Assembly: GCA_964035015.1 (NCBI GenBank)
Contig: OZ035998.1
Location: 32,128,128 to 32,192,127, forward strand
Length of the DNA: 64,000 nucleotides
Direction of reading: 5' to 3'
Source of the DNA: Corallium rubrum
Taxonomy: Eukaryota > Cnidaria > Anthozoa > Scleralcyonacea > Coralliidae
Below the pieces are notes generated by a model that was not told the DNA's origin, ran no database searches, and saw nothing but the letters and a program-made list of their open reading frames with translations. Position 1 is the first letter of the stretch; every line of letters begins with the position of its first letter. A program made the position numbers and the translations under genes. Shown in pieces: positions 45,861 to 58,192 of the stretch.

Positions 45861-46770
45861 TTTTTTGCAACCTAACCGTGACCTGGACCATCAATCTCTA
45901 CAGACATACAGTAACGCATTTATTAATAGATCTATATTTACAGTTGAAGCCAGGAGGAAAGCGTGAAGGGACTAATTTTGAACAATACATGAAAGCCAAG
46001 TAAGGTCTGTCCAGGAATTCATATACTTACAATAAATTCATTTAATATCTCAAGCCGGTATGACAAAAAATGTTAAAAGAATAGTTAAAGCCTTTCTACA
46101 CGATAATGTGATTCACCAATTGTGTAAAACCACCACAAAATTGCATACGCCAGAATGAATGACAACCGTATCGTGTGGATAGACCTTTAGGTTTCATGTA
46201 AAATGTAGACCTTATTAAGATACGGTGGACTGACTAATGAGTTTTAGTACGAGATTGGTGGTCTATTACAAATCCGGCTTTCTGATTGGCTGAGCTACTA
46301 GTGGTCTATTGGTGATAGACCATGGTAACGTTATCCAATGATAAACCTTCTTATACCTCGAATACTCTTATTCTGACCAATCAAAATCCACGGCATATTC
46401 ACGCTGCGAGCAAAACCTGGAAACTAGTCCAAACATGGTGTCCGCTAAAATTAATATACGAGTGATGAAATCATGACAACATTGGCCCGAAACTGGGCCG
46501 AAAGTAATGAAAAATTGTTCAGTTTGACATGTTCGAATAAGAAAATGAATTCGCTTATGTCTATGGGGTATATCAACACCAAATTTAAAGCAAAGTAATT
46601 ACCATCTCGTTTTTGGTGAGCGATTGTTTATCATGCGCCATCGAACTACTCTACATTTTGAATGGGGAGACTACTGCAAACAAAAAGGTAAAACTATCTG
46701 AAAATTTGGAATAATGTTTGATAAGACTTATTTACGTTAAAGAAAAGTTGTTTAAGGTTGATACTAAAAT
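45861..46770. other. Intergenic; repeat fragments
   Basis: GTGGTCTATTACAAATCC and the partly mirrored GATAGACCATGG at about 46258-46325 suggest another small foldback. No gene. Confidence 0.35.
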
Positions 46771-46847
46771 AATTAGACAACTCGCCCTCGTTTTCTACGA
46801 GAAGATAACAGCTCATAGAAAACTCAGTCTCGTTGTCTAATTGTTAA
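46771..46847. repeat. 77-bp hairpin
   Basis: ATTAGACAACTCGCCCTCG pairs with CTCAGTCTCGTTGTCTAAT, and GTTTTCTACGAG with CTCATAGAAAAC, around a short loop. Confidence 0.65.
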
Positions 46848-46935
46848 ATATACCTATAAGATTTTTCTTTAACTCGGAAGCTCCAGTCTTCTTCAGTTAG
46901 AATGGTTCAAACACCGATCAGGAGTAAACAATGTA

Positions 46936-47097
46936 CAGTGGAACCTCGTTAATACGACCACCGTTGGGCCAAAGAAATGTCGTCGTATTAACGGGGGTGT
47001 ATTACACTACTTAGAATGTATTCAGGCCAGAAAAAAGTGGTCGTAATAACGAGGTGGTCGTATTAACGGGGTGGTCGTATGGCGGGGTTCCACCGTG
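46936..47097. mobile_element. Tigger-type MITE
   Basis: Starts CAGTGGAACCTCGTTAATACG and ends in its imperfect mirror (CGGGGTTCCACCGTG), with TA on both sides. These ends are the classical Tigger/pogo (Tc1/mariner superfamily) type. Internal GGTCGTATTAACGGGG words are repeated three times. Confidence 0.85.
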
Positions 47098-48627
47098 TAT
47101 ATCCAAACGTAATTCATGGCGAAAATAAATTTTTCAAAGCCTTGCTGATTTTATCGCTATAGCTCAAAAACAGAAAATAAACATTGACCTTTTAAAACCG
47201 TATTGTTAATGCTGATTTTTACACCAATATTTTATACTCATGCCAATGTTTTTCTTTATCTTCTTTATCTTGTAATCATATCATTACGGTATATCACATT
47301 CAATGGTTTACTGGATCAGTCTCTCTACTCTCTCAATCATTTTAACTGAAGAAAACAAGAGCTCCCTATTAAACTTTACGTATAATCCTAGTCAAACATA
47401 TTCTTAACGGGCTACTGGTATCCAAGTTACCGTTTGTAGTGAACACGCTTGGGAAAGAATACTGAAGTTTTAGATGCAAGTGAAACATTAAGGCAGTATA
47501 ACTTGCATGTATACTGAAATCTAAAGACGTTTGTCATGAGACAAAAATCAAAACACATGCACTGAATCCCCAATAGACAAACACAATTCTCAGCTAGTAT
47601 ACACAAGAAACATAATTGCTTGGGTTTACGAAACTATAGAGAACCAGAAATAATATATTCAATGAAAGATGAAAACAACTTTATAATATGTCCAGGGGCT
47701 GGTGGAACCACTCTTCGTATTATCTGTGGTGGATGGAATTTATTCAATGGATATTTTTTCGGATAAGTTATCTACCTTTCAGACTCTAGGGTCGAAGAAC
47801 AATTTGACCAAGGGCAAAGTGCAAAGCCAAACCGGAAGCATGGGTAGTACTGGAAGTAAATCGTGAAAAATATGCCAGTTCCGACGCTGAAAAACAAAAT
47901 AGAAACGTAGAAACGTGCGTGCAGCCTTTATACGAACTGCACGCAGGTAGCGGGAATTAATAATACATCACTTTATAATAGCGATTAATTTCAATAATTT
48001 AAATATTCTTTTGTGTGCATCTTAAAAAGCCTTTCTAGCCTCGTTTATGTGTCTTCAATTTACGAAGAATGTTTGCTTCATAACGAGGCCAAAAGGCTCA
48101 TTTAGACGCACATAGAAGAATATTAGCGAGGTTCAGATCACACTTCCACTACCGGTACCGCTACCGTAAATGTGGTTAAGCTGATGTAATTTTCGTTTTT
48201 TCGTTCTGTAGTCGTAGTTGGTTTTAATCCTGGTATCGTAAAACGCTTTCTTTTTGCACTAGGTTTCAGACCTATGACCATTACTGAACGTATAAACAAT
48301 ATTTGACATGCTTAATTATATTTGCGGTAGCGGTATAGTGCCTCGGCTCGCTATTCAAAGCGGTGGGCCTTTATGAAGATTAAGTGCATGGTCTATTATA
48401 CAATCTACAGATATCGAGTAGTACATGTATTATGTATCGTCGGAAACCGTAATGTTAATCCGGAATATTTCCAAATAAAGATTTGAAAACTTGACTAATT
48501 TTATTTCCAATAATACAGTATCAGGTAAATTCCATGCAATCCTTATTCCAGTATTCCTTCAACGATAAATGGATAACAAAATATTAGAGAAATATATAAC
48601 AAAATGTCACAGAAGCACAAAACAGGA
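47098..48627. other. Downstream flank of POLE4; repeats
   Basis: No gene seen. A decayed foldback is at 47980-48130, and imperfectly mirrored GGTACCGCTACCGTAAAT / TTTGCGGTAGCGGTATAG words at 48155-48340 may bound a further MITE. On the minus strand AATAAA at about 48500-48505 could serve POLE4. Confidence 0.4.
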
Positions 48628-51600
48628 CTACATAAACGGTATATGTTTCGCACCTTGCAGAAACGCCAGTTCATCATTCTCATTCACGGCATTATCTAAA
48701 TGAATATTAAATATAAACATCTGTATAAATATATCACCAACCTTCTCCTCCCCATAAGTTAGACGTTAAAAAGTGCGTGTCCCCAAATGTTGGAAATTTA
48801 ATAGAAGTTTTTATAAAAGAAATTTGTGATCTACCGTATATATGTATACATGTACATACATACTGTATTCGGTCCGTCTTTTTCCGTATCAGGACAGCCG
48901 CCTGTCCTGAATATTGATTTTACTGACGTAAATTCCAGGTTTTCAGAGCCCAATATATTAAATCGATAATGCCCACCTCTGTTCACTTGAATAATTTGGT
49001 AGAGTGTAATGAAACGCTAGCAAGACATACTAAACTAGTAGAGGGTAATTAAAAATGTGCATAATTATACGGATATTGTACCCTCTCCAACAGGTTATTA
49101 AGGGAGGTTTATGGGGCCGGAAATGAGATATCCCACTAACCAGGCCAGCTCACCGGACCAACTTTGCACTCATATCACACTGCCATTACAAAAAACAACA
49201 ACTGTGAATGTCCCTTAATCTATTGTTATTTCTTTATTCATTTCTTCTACATGGAGAATCTTGTGGTATGAAATGCGCATCCATTCTCGACTAAATTCAA
49301 CCAAAATTGATTGGATTTGTCATTGGTTTGTGGCCAACCTTTCCACAATGTTACATCATCAAAATCGGCTCAATATTTTTCAGATATCCTAGTGACAGAC
49401 CAACAGACAAACAAACAAACAAACAAACAAACAAACAAACAAACAAACAAACAAACAAACAAACAAACAAACAAACAAACAAACAAACAAACAAACAAAC
49501 AAACAAACAAACAAACAAACAAACAAACAAACAAACAAACAAACAAACAAACAAACAAACAGAAGTAAAAATATATAACCTCCTGGCGAAGGTAACTAGT
49601 TTTATACAGGGGCAACAAAATTGCACCAGCTGACCATTACAATAAACATCCAAATAAGTTGATCTGTACAATATAGACCTTATTCAACAATGGCCGCCGA
49701 ATGAAAATTCTTTAACATATACATCTATAAATTAGCCCTAGCCCTTATGAACTTTTTAAAGGTTTTCATGTAAGAAATTCAAAAGAATTTTACTTTAAAA
49801 CGAGGTTATAAGGGCCAATTTATATGCACATATTAAAAAGAATTTTAATTTGGTGGCTATTTTTGAGTAAGGTCTATTACTGTCGTAGCAATAGAAGCGT
49901 TCCAAAAATATCGTTGCAATATATTTCGTTGCAATCATTTGATGAAAATTATTGCTAAGTTCCTGTTTTGAATTTGATTGGTTTCTGGTTTTTAAGCAAC
50001 CAATAAGAAACAGGATTATTTGCCAAACAGGAAGTTGTCGATGAATTTCATCATATGAATAGCGAACCGCACATTTGCTATTTATAGCACAAAATGCGGA
50101 CAAGCAAACCGAAATCGACTCTCGGGGGATTCAAAATGAACGTTTTTCTATTGTTGGCAACTCAGAATTAATGAAAAATGCGGACAAACATGTTGAAATT
50201 GACAACACTGACGTCATCTGTGCGGGGCGCTATTGTTCAACTTGAGAAATATATTGCAACAATATTTTACGGAACGCTTCGATTGACTATTGCCACGACA
50301 GTAAAAGTGTAAAAGTTTAAAAAGTCTAAAAATAGTAAAATCTTAAAAAAATATTTAAAAATCTTATATACCAAGATCCTTCTTCTGAACGGTCTTTCTC
50401 TTTCCTAGTGCCGTTCTTTTGTAAGCTTCTTTAGCCAGATGTTCAACAAATAGTTCCTATGTATTAAAGTACAGTATATTGCAGATAAGAATTGTAGTTG
50501 TAGTGCGCATAGAAGCAGCTGTATCCTTTCAAAGGTTGTGAACTGTATCTCTGCCAGTGGGTTATTGGGAGATATTTATACATGTACACCACCAATTTAT
50601 GTTTTTTATGTGCATTTAAATTAGACTTTCAACCCTCAATCTCATTCTTGTGTTTATAATTGCAAAGAAACTTTACACAAGAAATAGGCCGGAAAGGTTA
50701 ATTTAAATGCAAATAGAGGAGTATAAATTGGTGGTCATCTTTATGAATATGGTGTTTTGAGAAACAAGCAATCCCACTAACAAAGCTAGCTTGGATTAAA
50801 CATGTATAAATAAACTGATATTTCACTGCATTCATAATTATGCAAAATACTGCAAAAAAGATTACAATGATGTCTATTGGTCCATGAGTGCTTTATATTC
50901 TATAAAAAATGGAACTGTCAAGTTCATTGCTATTTTAGCAATTCAGCTAAATATTTAGTGTAAGGTTTGCATAATATAAGCGTAATGAGTGAAGTTAAGC
51001 ATTCATAAAATTCTTCTGCAGTTTTCAATCAAGTTATTAGTGGTTGGTCCTTGGTCTGTCCAACCCCTCCACAAAGTTATGGTATATAATATGGTTCAAT
51101 GCTTTCTGAGATATTGTAGTGACAGACAAACCAACCATACACATCAGCCTTATTTTTCACCAGATAGAAGCCCTAACTCAAATTAATTAAATATATTAAA
51201 TTTATTTATTATAAAATATGTAAATAAATTCATATAAAAAAGTAAATAAATAAATTCATATAAAAAAGTAAATATAAATTTATTTATTGCCAAAATAAAG
51301 CTGTTAAAACATTAATAATAAATTTAAATATATTTATTAATATTAAGTTTATTCATTATACATATTTTAAACAAATCTTCTTTGCGGCCTGAAGAACTTT
51401 AATATTAAATTGACAAAGTTTAAGGTACAGTATAAATACCTGGTCAATGAAAACTAGGGGTACTGTAGCCCAGTACTACATGTACAGGTGTAGCCACAAG
51501 GTACATAGTCTGTAGCCCGTATCCACATACTGTACTGTATACATAGCTAGAGTATCAACATACAGTACTTAGCTTCTACGTACAGTAACAGTAATTTTTG

Positions 51601-53102
51601 ATGTATTGACGCAATGGACCTTCCCCCCTGTGGGGCATTTGAAGAGCCTTGGTCCTTTTGCTCAGCACTAAAAGGTGATTGAGGGGGGGGGGGGGGGGAG
51701 GCAATTAAATTGCACCCTCACCCACTAGTATTTTTATCAATGGATGCATCATGTGATTTGGACTGTCTGTTGGATTCAATTATGGAAGAGGTTAAACTAC
51801 AGTAGCAAAAGATATGGAGTTTGTTGCATCTTGGTTGAAAAGCAAACACTTACACCTACAGAGTTTAATAGAGGTGTTTGAAATAAGTTCTCATGATAAA
51901 ATGCTGATTTTTGTGTTGTGAATCATTCAGCAATGTCAGCAACGTTCAGATAAAAGTACTAAGAGTACAACTTTCCCTTGAGGTGAAATTTGCTACAGAG
52001 ATTTGGCCCCACCACAGGGCATTTTCACCTGATTTTCAGCCCCATCGCAGGGAATTACAAATAGTACTCACCATTTTTCGAAAAATTGTCAAATACCTAG
52101 GGGTTGGCCAGTGGTGGTGGTGGTGGTGGGGGGGGGGGGGGGGTTAGGCACACTTGGACTTGACTGGTACATAACCTACTAAATCATAGCCAGTAAACCA
52201 CATAGAGATTTACTCAAGTGGTTTGGTATTCTAAAGTATACATTGATTGAAATATATAATTCCTATTTACAAATTCAAGGCTGACAAGGGCAAGGCAAGT
52301 TGATCTAAATTTGATAAATACAATTTGATAAAAGTTGATAAATACAATTTATAGACAAAGATTAGGACTTTAGAAGACTAAGAATAAAACTAGAATAACT
52401 TAGACAAGAAACATTTAGAAAATATTATGTAAATCACGTTTGTCCATACTCAAGTTAAAAGTATTTATATACAGGGGGGAAGTACAGTATTAAGTATTTA
52501 ACTCACCAAGGCCTTGCAGACAATAAATACTGATTCTTGGCTAGCCAGATGAAGATCGGGATCCATTTTCATCATATTTCGAACCCTGGTACATAACCTA
52601 CTAAATCATAGCCAGAAAACCACATAGAGATTTACTCAAGTGGTTTGGTATTCTAAAGTATACATTGATTGAAATATATAATTCCTATTTACAAATTCAA
52701 GGCTGACAAGGGCAAGGCAAGTTGATCTAAATTTGATAAATACAATTTGATAAAAGTTGATAAATACAATTTATAGACAAAGATTAGGACTTTAGAAGAC
52801 TAAGAATAAAACTAGAATAACTTAGACAAGAAACATTTAGAAAATATTATGTAAATCACATTTGTCCATACTCAAGTTAAAAGTATTTATATACAGGGGG
52901 GAAGTACAGTATTAAGTATTTAACTCACCAAGGCCTTGCAGACAATAAATACTGATTCTTGGCTAGCCAGATGAAGATCGGGATCCATTTTCATCATATT
53001 TCGAACCCTGGTATGGGGAAACTTTGTACTTTTAACACTAACTCGCTCTTCAGTCGTCTCCACTGGTCGAATACTTTCTATCGCTTCTTCTTCGCCCTCC
53101 AT
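48628..53102 (-). CDS. POLE4: DNA polymerase epsilon subunit 4 (histone-fold), three coding exons
   Basis: Exons on the minus strand are 53102-52929, 50456-50372 and 48695-48628 (TAG stop). They join in phases 0 and 1 at GTGAGT/TAG and GTATAT/TAG sites into 108 residues; human POLE4 has 117. The NF-Y-like histone fold runs from KFPHTRVRNMMKMDPD (28-42) through LASQESVFIVCKALELFVEH and GKRKTVQKKDLDNAV to DELAFLQG (~95-102). The last two blocks align with GKRKTLQRRDLDNAI and EFAFLEG of POLE4. With POLE3 it forms a histone-fold dimer that anchors polymerase epsilon to DNA and handles parental H3-H4. The start is the first in-frame ATG, because a TAG lies upstream. The N-terminal tail is acidic. 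Intron 1 carries a tandem duplication that copies part of exon 1; intron 2 holds a MITE and an (AAAC)n tract. Confidence 0.92.
49406..49561. repeat. (AAAC)n microsatellite in POLE4 intron 2
   Basis: About 39 near-perfect CAAA units. It follows a repeat segment (49300-49405) ending GTGACAGACCAACAGACA, which is related to 51030-51140 and, inverted, to 19640-19770. The repeat family seems to end in this tetranucleotide tail. Confidence 0.96.
49676..49874. mobile_element. TA-flanked foldback MITE, copy 2, in POLE4 intron 2
   Basis: GACCTTATTCAACAATGGCC at the left and its mirror ending GAGTAAGGTC at the right, TA at both sides (49674-49675 and 49875-49876). Same family as 8589-8767. Confidence 0.8.
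50457..52163. other. POLE4 intron 1, left part
   Basis: AT-rich. A decayed foldback is at 50570-50760, AATAAATTTATT-type low complexity at 51180-51360, a G-tract at 51684-51698 and (TGG)n plus G-tract at 52110-52143. Confidence 0.5.
52164..53009. repeat. 422-bp tandem duplication covering exon 1 / intron 1 of POLE4
   Basis: 52164-52585 and 52586-53009 are nearly identical (I see CAGTAAACC/CAGAAAACC and CACGTTTG/CACATTTG). The second copy includes the 3' part of exon 1 with its GTGAGT donor; the first gives a duplicate partial exon (about 52507-52587) inside intron 1. At the junction the minus strand reads GTTATGTACCAG before GGTTCG, a chance acceptor-like AG. Confidence 0.95.
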
Positions 53103-53819
53103 CCAAATTCTAAACACACTTTCTCGGTTTCTCCCGCGTTTTGCCGCCGAATCATTCTCGTCCCCAGATTCCCCAGATGCGCATCTTGCTTGGACCCACT
53201 CCACCTCCGCTGCCTCGCGGTTCTAGAGAAATTTTCCGGGTATATATATAAGCGAGCGTTTGATAAAGATTTTATTTTTTAGTCTTTCCTTCGTTTTCTT
53301 CTAGCTAGCTCTATAAGCTTTTATTTTATTTTTTTTGCTTCTTAGTTCTTATTTTATTTTAATAATAATATTTAATACTTATCCTTAATTCCTTTCCTCC
53401 AATTCATAATCATTATCTGCAATTATAATAGTTGATTGCTTTTCTCAAACATTCCTCGCGAAACATATTTATGCGTAGTTTTGTGCCAGTTGTGATCAAA
53501 TAGCTTCAACGGGACCGCCAACGACGGGACAAATAGGACCGCCATTACAATGAACTTCTCCCACGGGGCTGCCATTACTCAAAATGATTTGGCATACTAA
53601 ACTAAATTGCTAATTTATTACGCCCAGTATTTTTGGGTACTGTGACCAGCCGATGCCAGGGCTTTTTCCCACCATATAAATTTCAAAAACGCCTAGAGAA
53701 CGAGGTTGGACATAGCTAACCCAAGGCAAAATTAGTTTGCTGCCCCCGCGCTGTAAGGGCAGGGGGGGGGGGGGGGGCAGCTGCCCCCGTGGCTCCGGCG
53801 CCCCTGCACCATGGCACCT
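53103..53819. other. POLE4 5' flank
   Basis: On the minus strand TATATATATA at 53241-53250 lies about 140 bases upstream of the POLE4 start and could be a TATA element. The DNA near the start is GC-richer. A G-tract is at 53762-53778. No other gene. Confidence 0.4.
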
Positions 53820-54920
53820 ATAGACCTTTTCACCAATATAGCGACGCCATCTTGAAATTCGTGTTTGGTGCTATGTACTGGTCTATCCAGGGTAAGCGCT
53901 TCACTTGCAGGCAGGCGAAATGCCCGCCACGACGTGAGCACGAGACGGTAAATGCAGTATTTGCTCGGACTCTGATTGGCTGCTCCGAAACACATCATAT
54001 GCCCACGATACACTAGTTCTGCGCTTGTAAATATTAAAACATTCTCTCATTGCTTGATAGAAATATAATTGAATTTTCGTAATATTTTGAGAACGTAAGT
54101 GGATAAACTGCGGCATGTGCAGATAACCACACACTTTTTATACAAATTAGCCCGCGTGCAGACTTCACCCGTTTCTGGTCCCAGAGGATAAAGTCAAAAT
54201 CAGGGGGTAAAGCCTGCGTGCAGACTTTACCCTCTGGGGACCAGAAACGCGTGAAGTCTGCACGCAGGCTATATACAAATAAGTATACACTTTCTTTATA
54301 AGTATTATAAGTAGAGTGCTTGGCCGGTGGCGAATGATTCTCCGAAACCGGCCTTGATGACATAGCTTTTTCAGACGTTTCTCCCAGAAACTATATTGCT
54401 CAAATGAACTACTGATCAGTACTATTGAATACTCCCCAAAGGCTACTCGTGATTTGATCACAGCGAAATTATGAGCATTGAATTCAGTGTTTATAAAGTC
54501 ACAGCGATCAAGTCACCGAAGCGGCTAGCTGATTGCATGGAACATTACATGACATCCTAGTGCGCTCGAAAATTTCATCATGAACAACCCAAACATTTAT
54601 AAAGATAGATCATCAAAAAGAGTCGATATTGATTAAGATAAACATGGATAATAATCTTGAGAACGAACAATAAAACCACAGAATAGAGACCTATTCTGTG
54701 GTTGTAACTTTGCCTTGCATATAGTTTTACTTTTACCAGTGTTACCGGGGGCGCATCAATTATCACCCAATCAGAGCTCGGAACAAATGCTGCATTTACC
54801 GTCTCGTTCCACTCCTATGTGCGCGGTCCTAGCAAGATGCCCGCCGCTGCTCACTTCCGGCATCAAAAGCAATAGATGCTCTATCCAGTCCTTTTATAGA
54901 GATCAGTGAAAAGGACCCAT
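53820..54920. mobile_element. ~1.1-kb inverted-repeat element between POLE4 and RBM45
   Basis: CGAGACGGTAAATGCAG and the following CTCKGA...CTCTGATTGG at 53940-53980 recur inverted at 54765-54815. The outer parts AGACCTTTTCACC and GGTCCTTTTCACTG correspond at 53822 and about 54905. A separate foldback (54149-54270) is inside. It lies in the divergent intergenic region. Confidence 0.6.
54149..54270. mobile_element. 122-bp near-perfect palindrome
   Basis: AGCCCGCGTGCAGACTTCAC and CCGTTTCTGGTCCCAGAG are mirrored by CTCTGGGGACCAGAAACG and CGTGAAGTCTGCACGCAGGCT. The centre also pairs with itself (GGGTAAAGCCTGCG). Confidence 0.85.
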
Positions 54921-55013
54921 AAATGCCGCCATTTTGACAACGATTTGGGGGACACTTTTCCTAACTCAAACTTAAAGGTAATAGGAGCACGCAGTCCAGT
55001 TATAACTGCACTG

Positions 55014-55190
55014 ATCCTCTCTCCTCCTCAGAGGTTCTTTCGGAGATCGGCTATGTCAGGGATCGTCGGAGATGCGTCGAAATCGTCAGCTGGACATACG
55101 CCTCCGAGCATCTCCGACGACCCGAAACCTCAAATCCTCCGAAACCTCCAATCTCCGAAATTTAGCCTCTGCGGAGGAGAGAGGCACGAA
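55014..55190. mobile_element. Palindromic MITE directly upstream of RBM45
   Basis: CCTCTCTCCTCCTCAGAGGTT pairs imperfectly with the CCTCTGCGGAGGAGAGAGG end. Inner CGTCGGAGATGC and GCATCTCCGACG also pair. It ends about 190 bases before the RBM45 start and may lie in the promoter or 5' UTR. Confidence 0.7.
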
Positions 55191-55382
55191 TTTATTGGTT
55201 AGGATTAGGGCTCTGGGATTAGGGTGTGTGTTGGAGTCAGGCTTTCATGAAGTACCTGGGTTATTTAGGACATAGTTTCTCTATCCTGCAATCAGGTGTT
55301 AGTCAGCCTGCAAGGTTGTGGCACGTGTTACCCAGAATACCTCACGATGCGAAGTTCTTCGAAGCAGCTGGTAGTATCAAAG

Positions 55383-55679
55383 ATGGCGTTTGACATGAGT
55401 TCGGCAACTTCGGGGGGCTCCATGTCGAGTAAAGTAGACGCAGATAATCCTCCGTTTTCACGTGTTTTTATCGTCTGTGGTCGTTCCACAACAGCTGAAG
55501 AAGTAAGGGAGACCTTCTCGGCTTATGGAACCGTCGAGGATGTGTGGATGGTGAAGGACAAACTGACGAAAGAAAATAAAGGAATTTGCTTTGTGAAGTA
55601 TTCGAAAGCTTCTTCTGCCGCCTTGGCGATTGAATACTTGGATGGAAAAATTATTGGTAATGACACAAAACCTATTAAG
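55383..55679 (+). CDS. RBM45: RNA-binding protein 45, first coding exon (RRM1)
   Basis: The exon has 99 codons from ATGGCGTTTGAC (AAAG before ATG, a fair context) to AAG|GTAATT at 55680, phase 0. After a Ser-rich start the first RRM begins at about residue 25. RNP2 is VFIVCG (28-33) and RNP1 is KGICFVKY (66-73), followed by LAIEYLDGKI and NDTKPIK. RBM45 proteins have the same opening, including TKES/NKGI and NDTKPIKV just before an intron. Upstream in-frame codons reach 55296 but lack RBM45 similarity. The later RRMs are not found in the remaining 8 kb, so intron 1 is long or the rest lies outside. RBM45 is an RNA-binding protein linked to splicing and stress granules. The gene is divergent to POLE4, 2.3 kb apart. 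Confidence 0.9.
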
Positions 55680-57128
55680 GTAATTTCCACTTTTATGTAA
55701 TATATTTGCTCGGTCTTTCTTTCTTTAATGTAGCTTTCTTCCAGTCGTTTTATAATTAATACCATGTACCTGCCAAAGAAGCTTATGGACATGGAAGCTT
55801 ATTGAGAAATAGATAGATTTTGTCCCTGATAGCGGGCTTGGGACTGGGGGTGAGCGTTGAACCACGATAACTAGCAAAATTCTTTTTATGAAGAAGATTT
55901 TGCCCAGTACTTTTAATACGTTGCATTTGAAAAGCTTTTTCTCACCACATATCAGTGATATCACATACTGTGTAAATGAATCAGTCAGGAAGAATACGGT
56001 ATACATAGACTAGTGGCGTGCTGGCCTCTGTTCATCAGAGGAGGCCAGCAGTAAATTATGTGAATTTGGCATCCCATTGTTCTGAAAATTTGTGTGTCTA
56101 GGTACTAGAGATCGCATGGAGCAGCCTGTGCTTTAGGCTCGATTTCCAGCCTTATCTCGACTTGCAGGACTTTGCCTGCCCTCTACAAATGGCTGGATGC
56201 ATGAGCGGCTTGTTATGTCTGTGATGTAATGCATAATTTACACACGGCAAAGATATTTTTGTTATTCATCCAACCAACACTATAAACAGAGTCAATGAAC
56301 GATAAATCGCACATGTTTGAAATGGCAGAAATGCAGCTAAGACACAACTTATAATTCAGTGAGCTTTGTGAACTGAAGCAATGTGCAATCTTTTCTTATG
56401 GACATCTTTAATCAACAATTAGGCCCACCATTTCACGAAGACACAAACTGTATTAATGTAAATAAACAATCTGACATTCACCAGGTTTAATTCACTTTTT
56501 AGCATCTTCGTCATTCTATAAATCATTGCTGAACTCTGCCGTGATTAAACTGACTTGAGAAACCGCATCTGATCATCTTCCATGAAAGAAATCAAAGACA
56601 AAATTGCAGTTGTGATTGATTTTGAGTTAGGTTTTACAATATCAACAAACTATTAACACTGACTGAAATATCAGTGATATTCCTGACCCACTAATGGTCA
56701 CATTGAAAATCTTTTAAAAAAATAATCTTCAAAAGTTTCAAAAATTCGGTCGTACACCTCACTTATTAGCTTTCCATTTACAAATGTTCAATAATATATG
56801 CCTGCTGAAAATATGCAGGTGCATTTGTGATTGGTGGAAATTGACAATGACAAGCTCATGAGCTGAGCTGTGATTTTGGGGGTGGGTTGCAGCCCGAAAT
56901 AAGGCTGGAAACTGAGCCTACCCGTGATTTTGAGCGCCAGTTACTGTGATGACTTATTTCTAGGGAGATTCAGGGGTATGCCCACCCCAAGTTGTAAATA
57001 TGATGGCTGACACTAACGGATGGTTGATGGACATCAAATTTGTACCATCTCACCCATTTCTGGTGGTAATGATAGCTGTAAAAAACAAGAAAAGCATCTT
57101 GTTTTCAATTTTTTTCTTTTACTTAAAA
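55680..57128 (+). other. RBM45 intron 1, first part
   Basis: No exon seen. CCTGCCCTCTACAAATGG and TGGCATCCCATTG words look like decayed repeats. Confidence 0.5.
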
Positions 57129-57680
57129 TAGAGCTGCTCCCAATAATTAAACGATTAATCGTTTTTTTCCCACCATCGATTATACTTAGCAATAATCGGA
57201 TCATCTATAACAACCCTGCACAGCATGATTCGGGAATGATTTAATCTTGTTTTGTTAAACAGATAAGTAATGACTGATTAGGAACACGCCTTAGTTAAAC
57301 CAATTATTCATAAACCGATTAGCCAATAGTATCCCAGTATCATTTAGGAGTGTCAAGTGTAAACTAAACATCCTCTCTGTCTTGTCATGTCTCTGTGAAC
57401 TGTGAGAGTGCGAGAACATGCACAATCTACAACCGTGATTAAACAGTGATTTAAAACGTGAATAGTGACTGAATTGTTGGGCGACAACAAGGGAGGCAAT
57501 CCCCAAGAAATTTAGTAAAAAGTTTACAAAAGTACCCCCTTCCTTTGAATGGACAAACTACCATGGACATGTTGTATTTAATTCATGACATATTTAATCA
57601 ATTATACGATTAATCACTATTAATCGGTTGTTTACAAGGATTAATCAATTACGAAAATGAACTGATGGGAGCAGCTCTAA
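57129..57680. mobile_element. ~550-bp MITE with AGAGCTGCTCCCA ends
   Basis: AGAGCTGCTCCCAATAATTA at the left pairs with TGATGGGAGCAGCTCT at the right. ATTAATCG/CGATTAAT words are repeated near both ends. The right 230 bases recur directly at 62485-62712. Confidence 0.75.
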
Positions 57681-58192
57681 TTTGAAAGATGTTCAGCCAA
57701 ATAATAGTCTCAGAAAGTTTGGCGTAATTCTGATGAATATTTTTCGAGTTACAACGCATTGAAGTTGCCAATTTTGCCATATTTTTGAATAAAAAGTACG
57801 AAAAGTCTGGGACCGAGTTCAGGCCGCGATGACGTAGGCATGTGGACTCATCGTAAATTTCACTGTGGTGATACAGGTAAATACAGCAAGATAGGGCTTT
57901 GGAAAACGAGTCAGAAAACGAATATTTTGTTTCACCAGCTACTATAGAAGACGAAGAATCGAATGATATGATTAAGCAGCAGTTTCTGGTTGATGCTGAT
58001 AGTGATGAACCATCAGATCATGATGCAGTCGAGAGGCAATCGTCGATGAGGTTCGTCGATGTTACATTCCTTTGGGAAATATTGTCCAAAGATTTGGCAG
58101 TCTTACAGTTAATAATAGTAAATTATTCTGAATATTGCTGAGTATTAACAAAACGAATAGAACTAAAACAACAATGTTTTCTATTCTATATG
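57681..58192 (+). other. Acidic open frame, possible exon remnant
   Basis: 57899-58050 encodes an acidic stretch (NESENEYFVSPATIEDEES, DADSDEPSDHDAVERQSS). It resembles the N-terminal tails of transposase-like or chromatin proteins but has no ATG and no good donor. It lies outside the hAT element that follows. Confidence 0.25.

Noticed and set aside
49307..49633. TNKQ and CLFV repeat proteins
   Set aside because: Produced by the (AAAC)n tract, whose units keep frames open on both strands.
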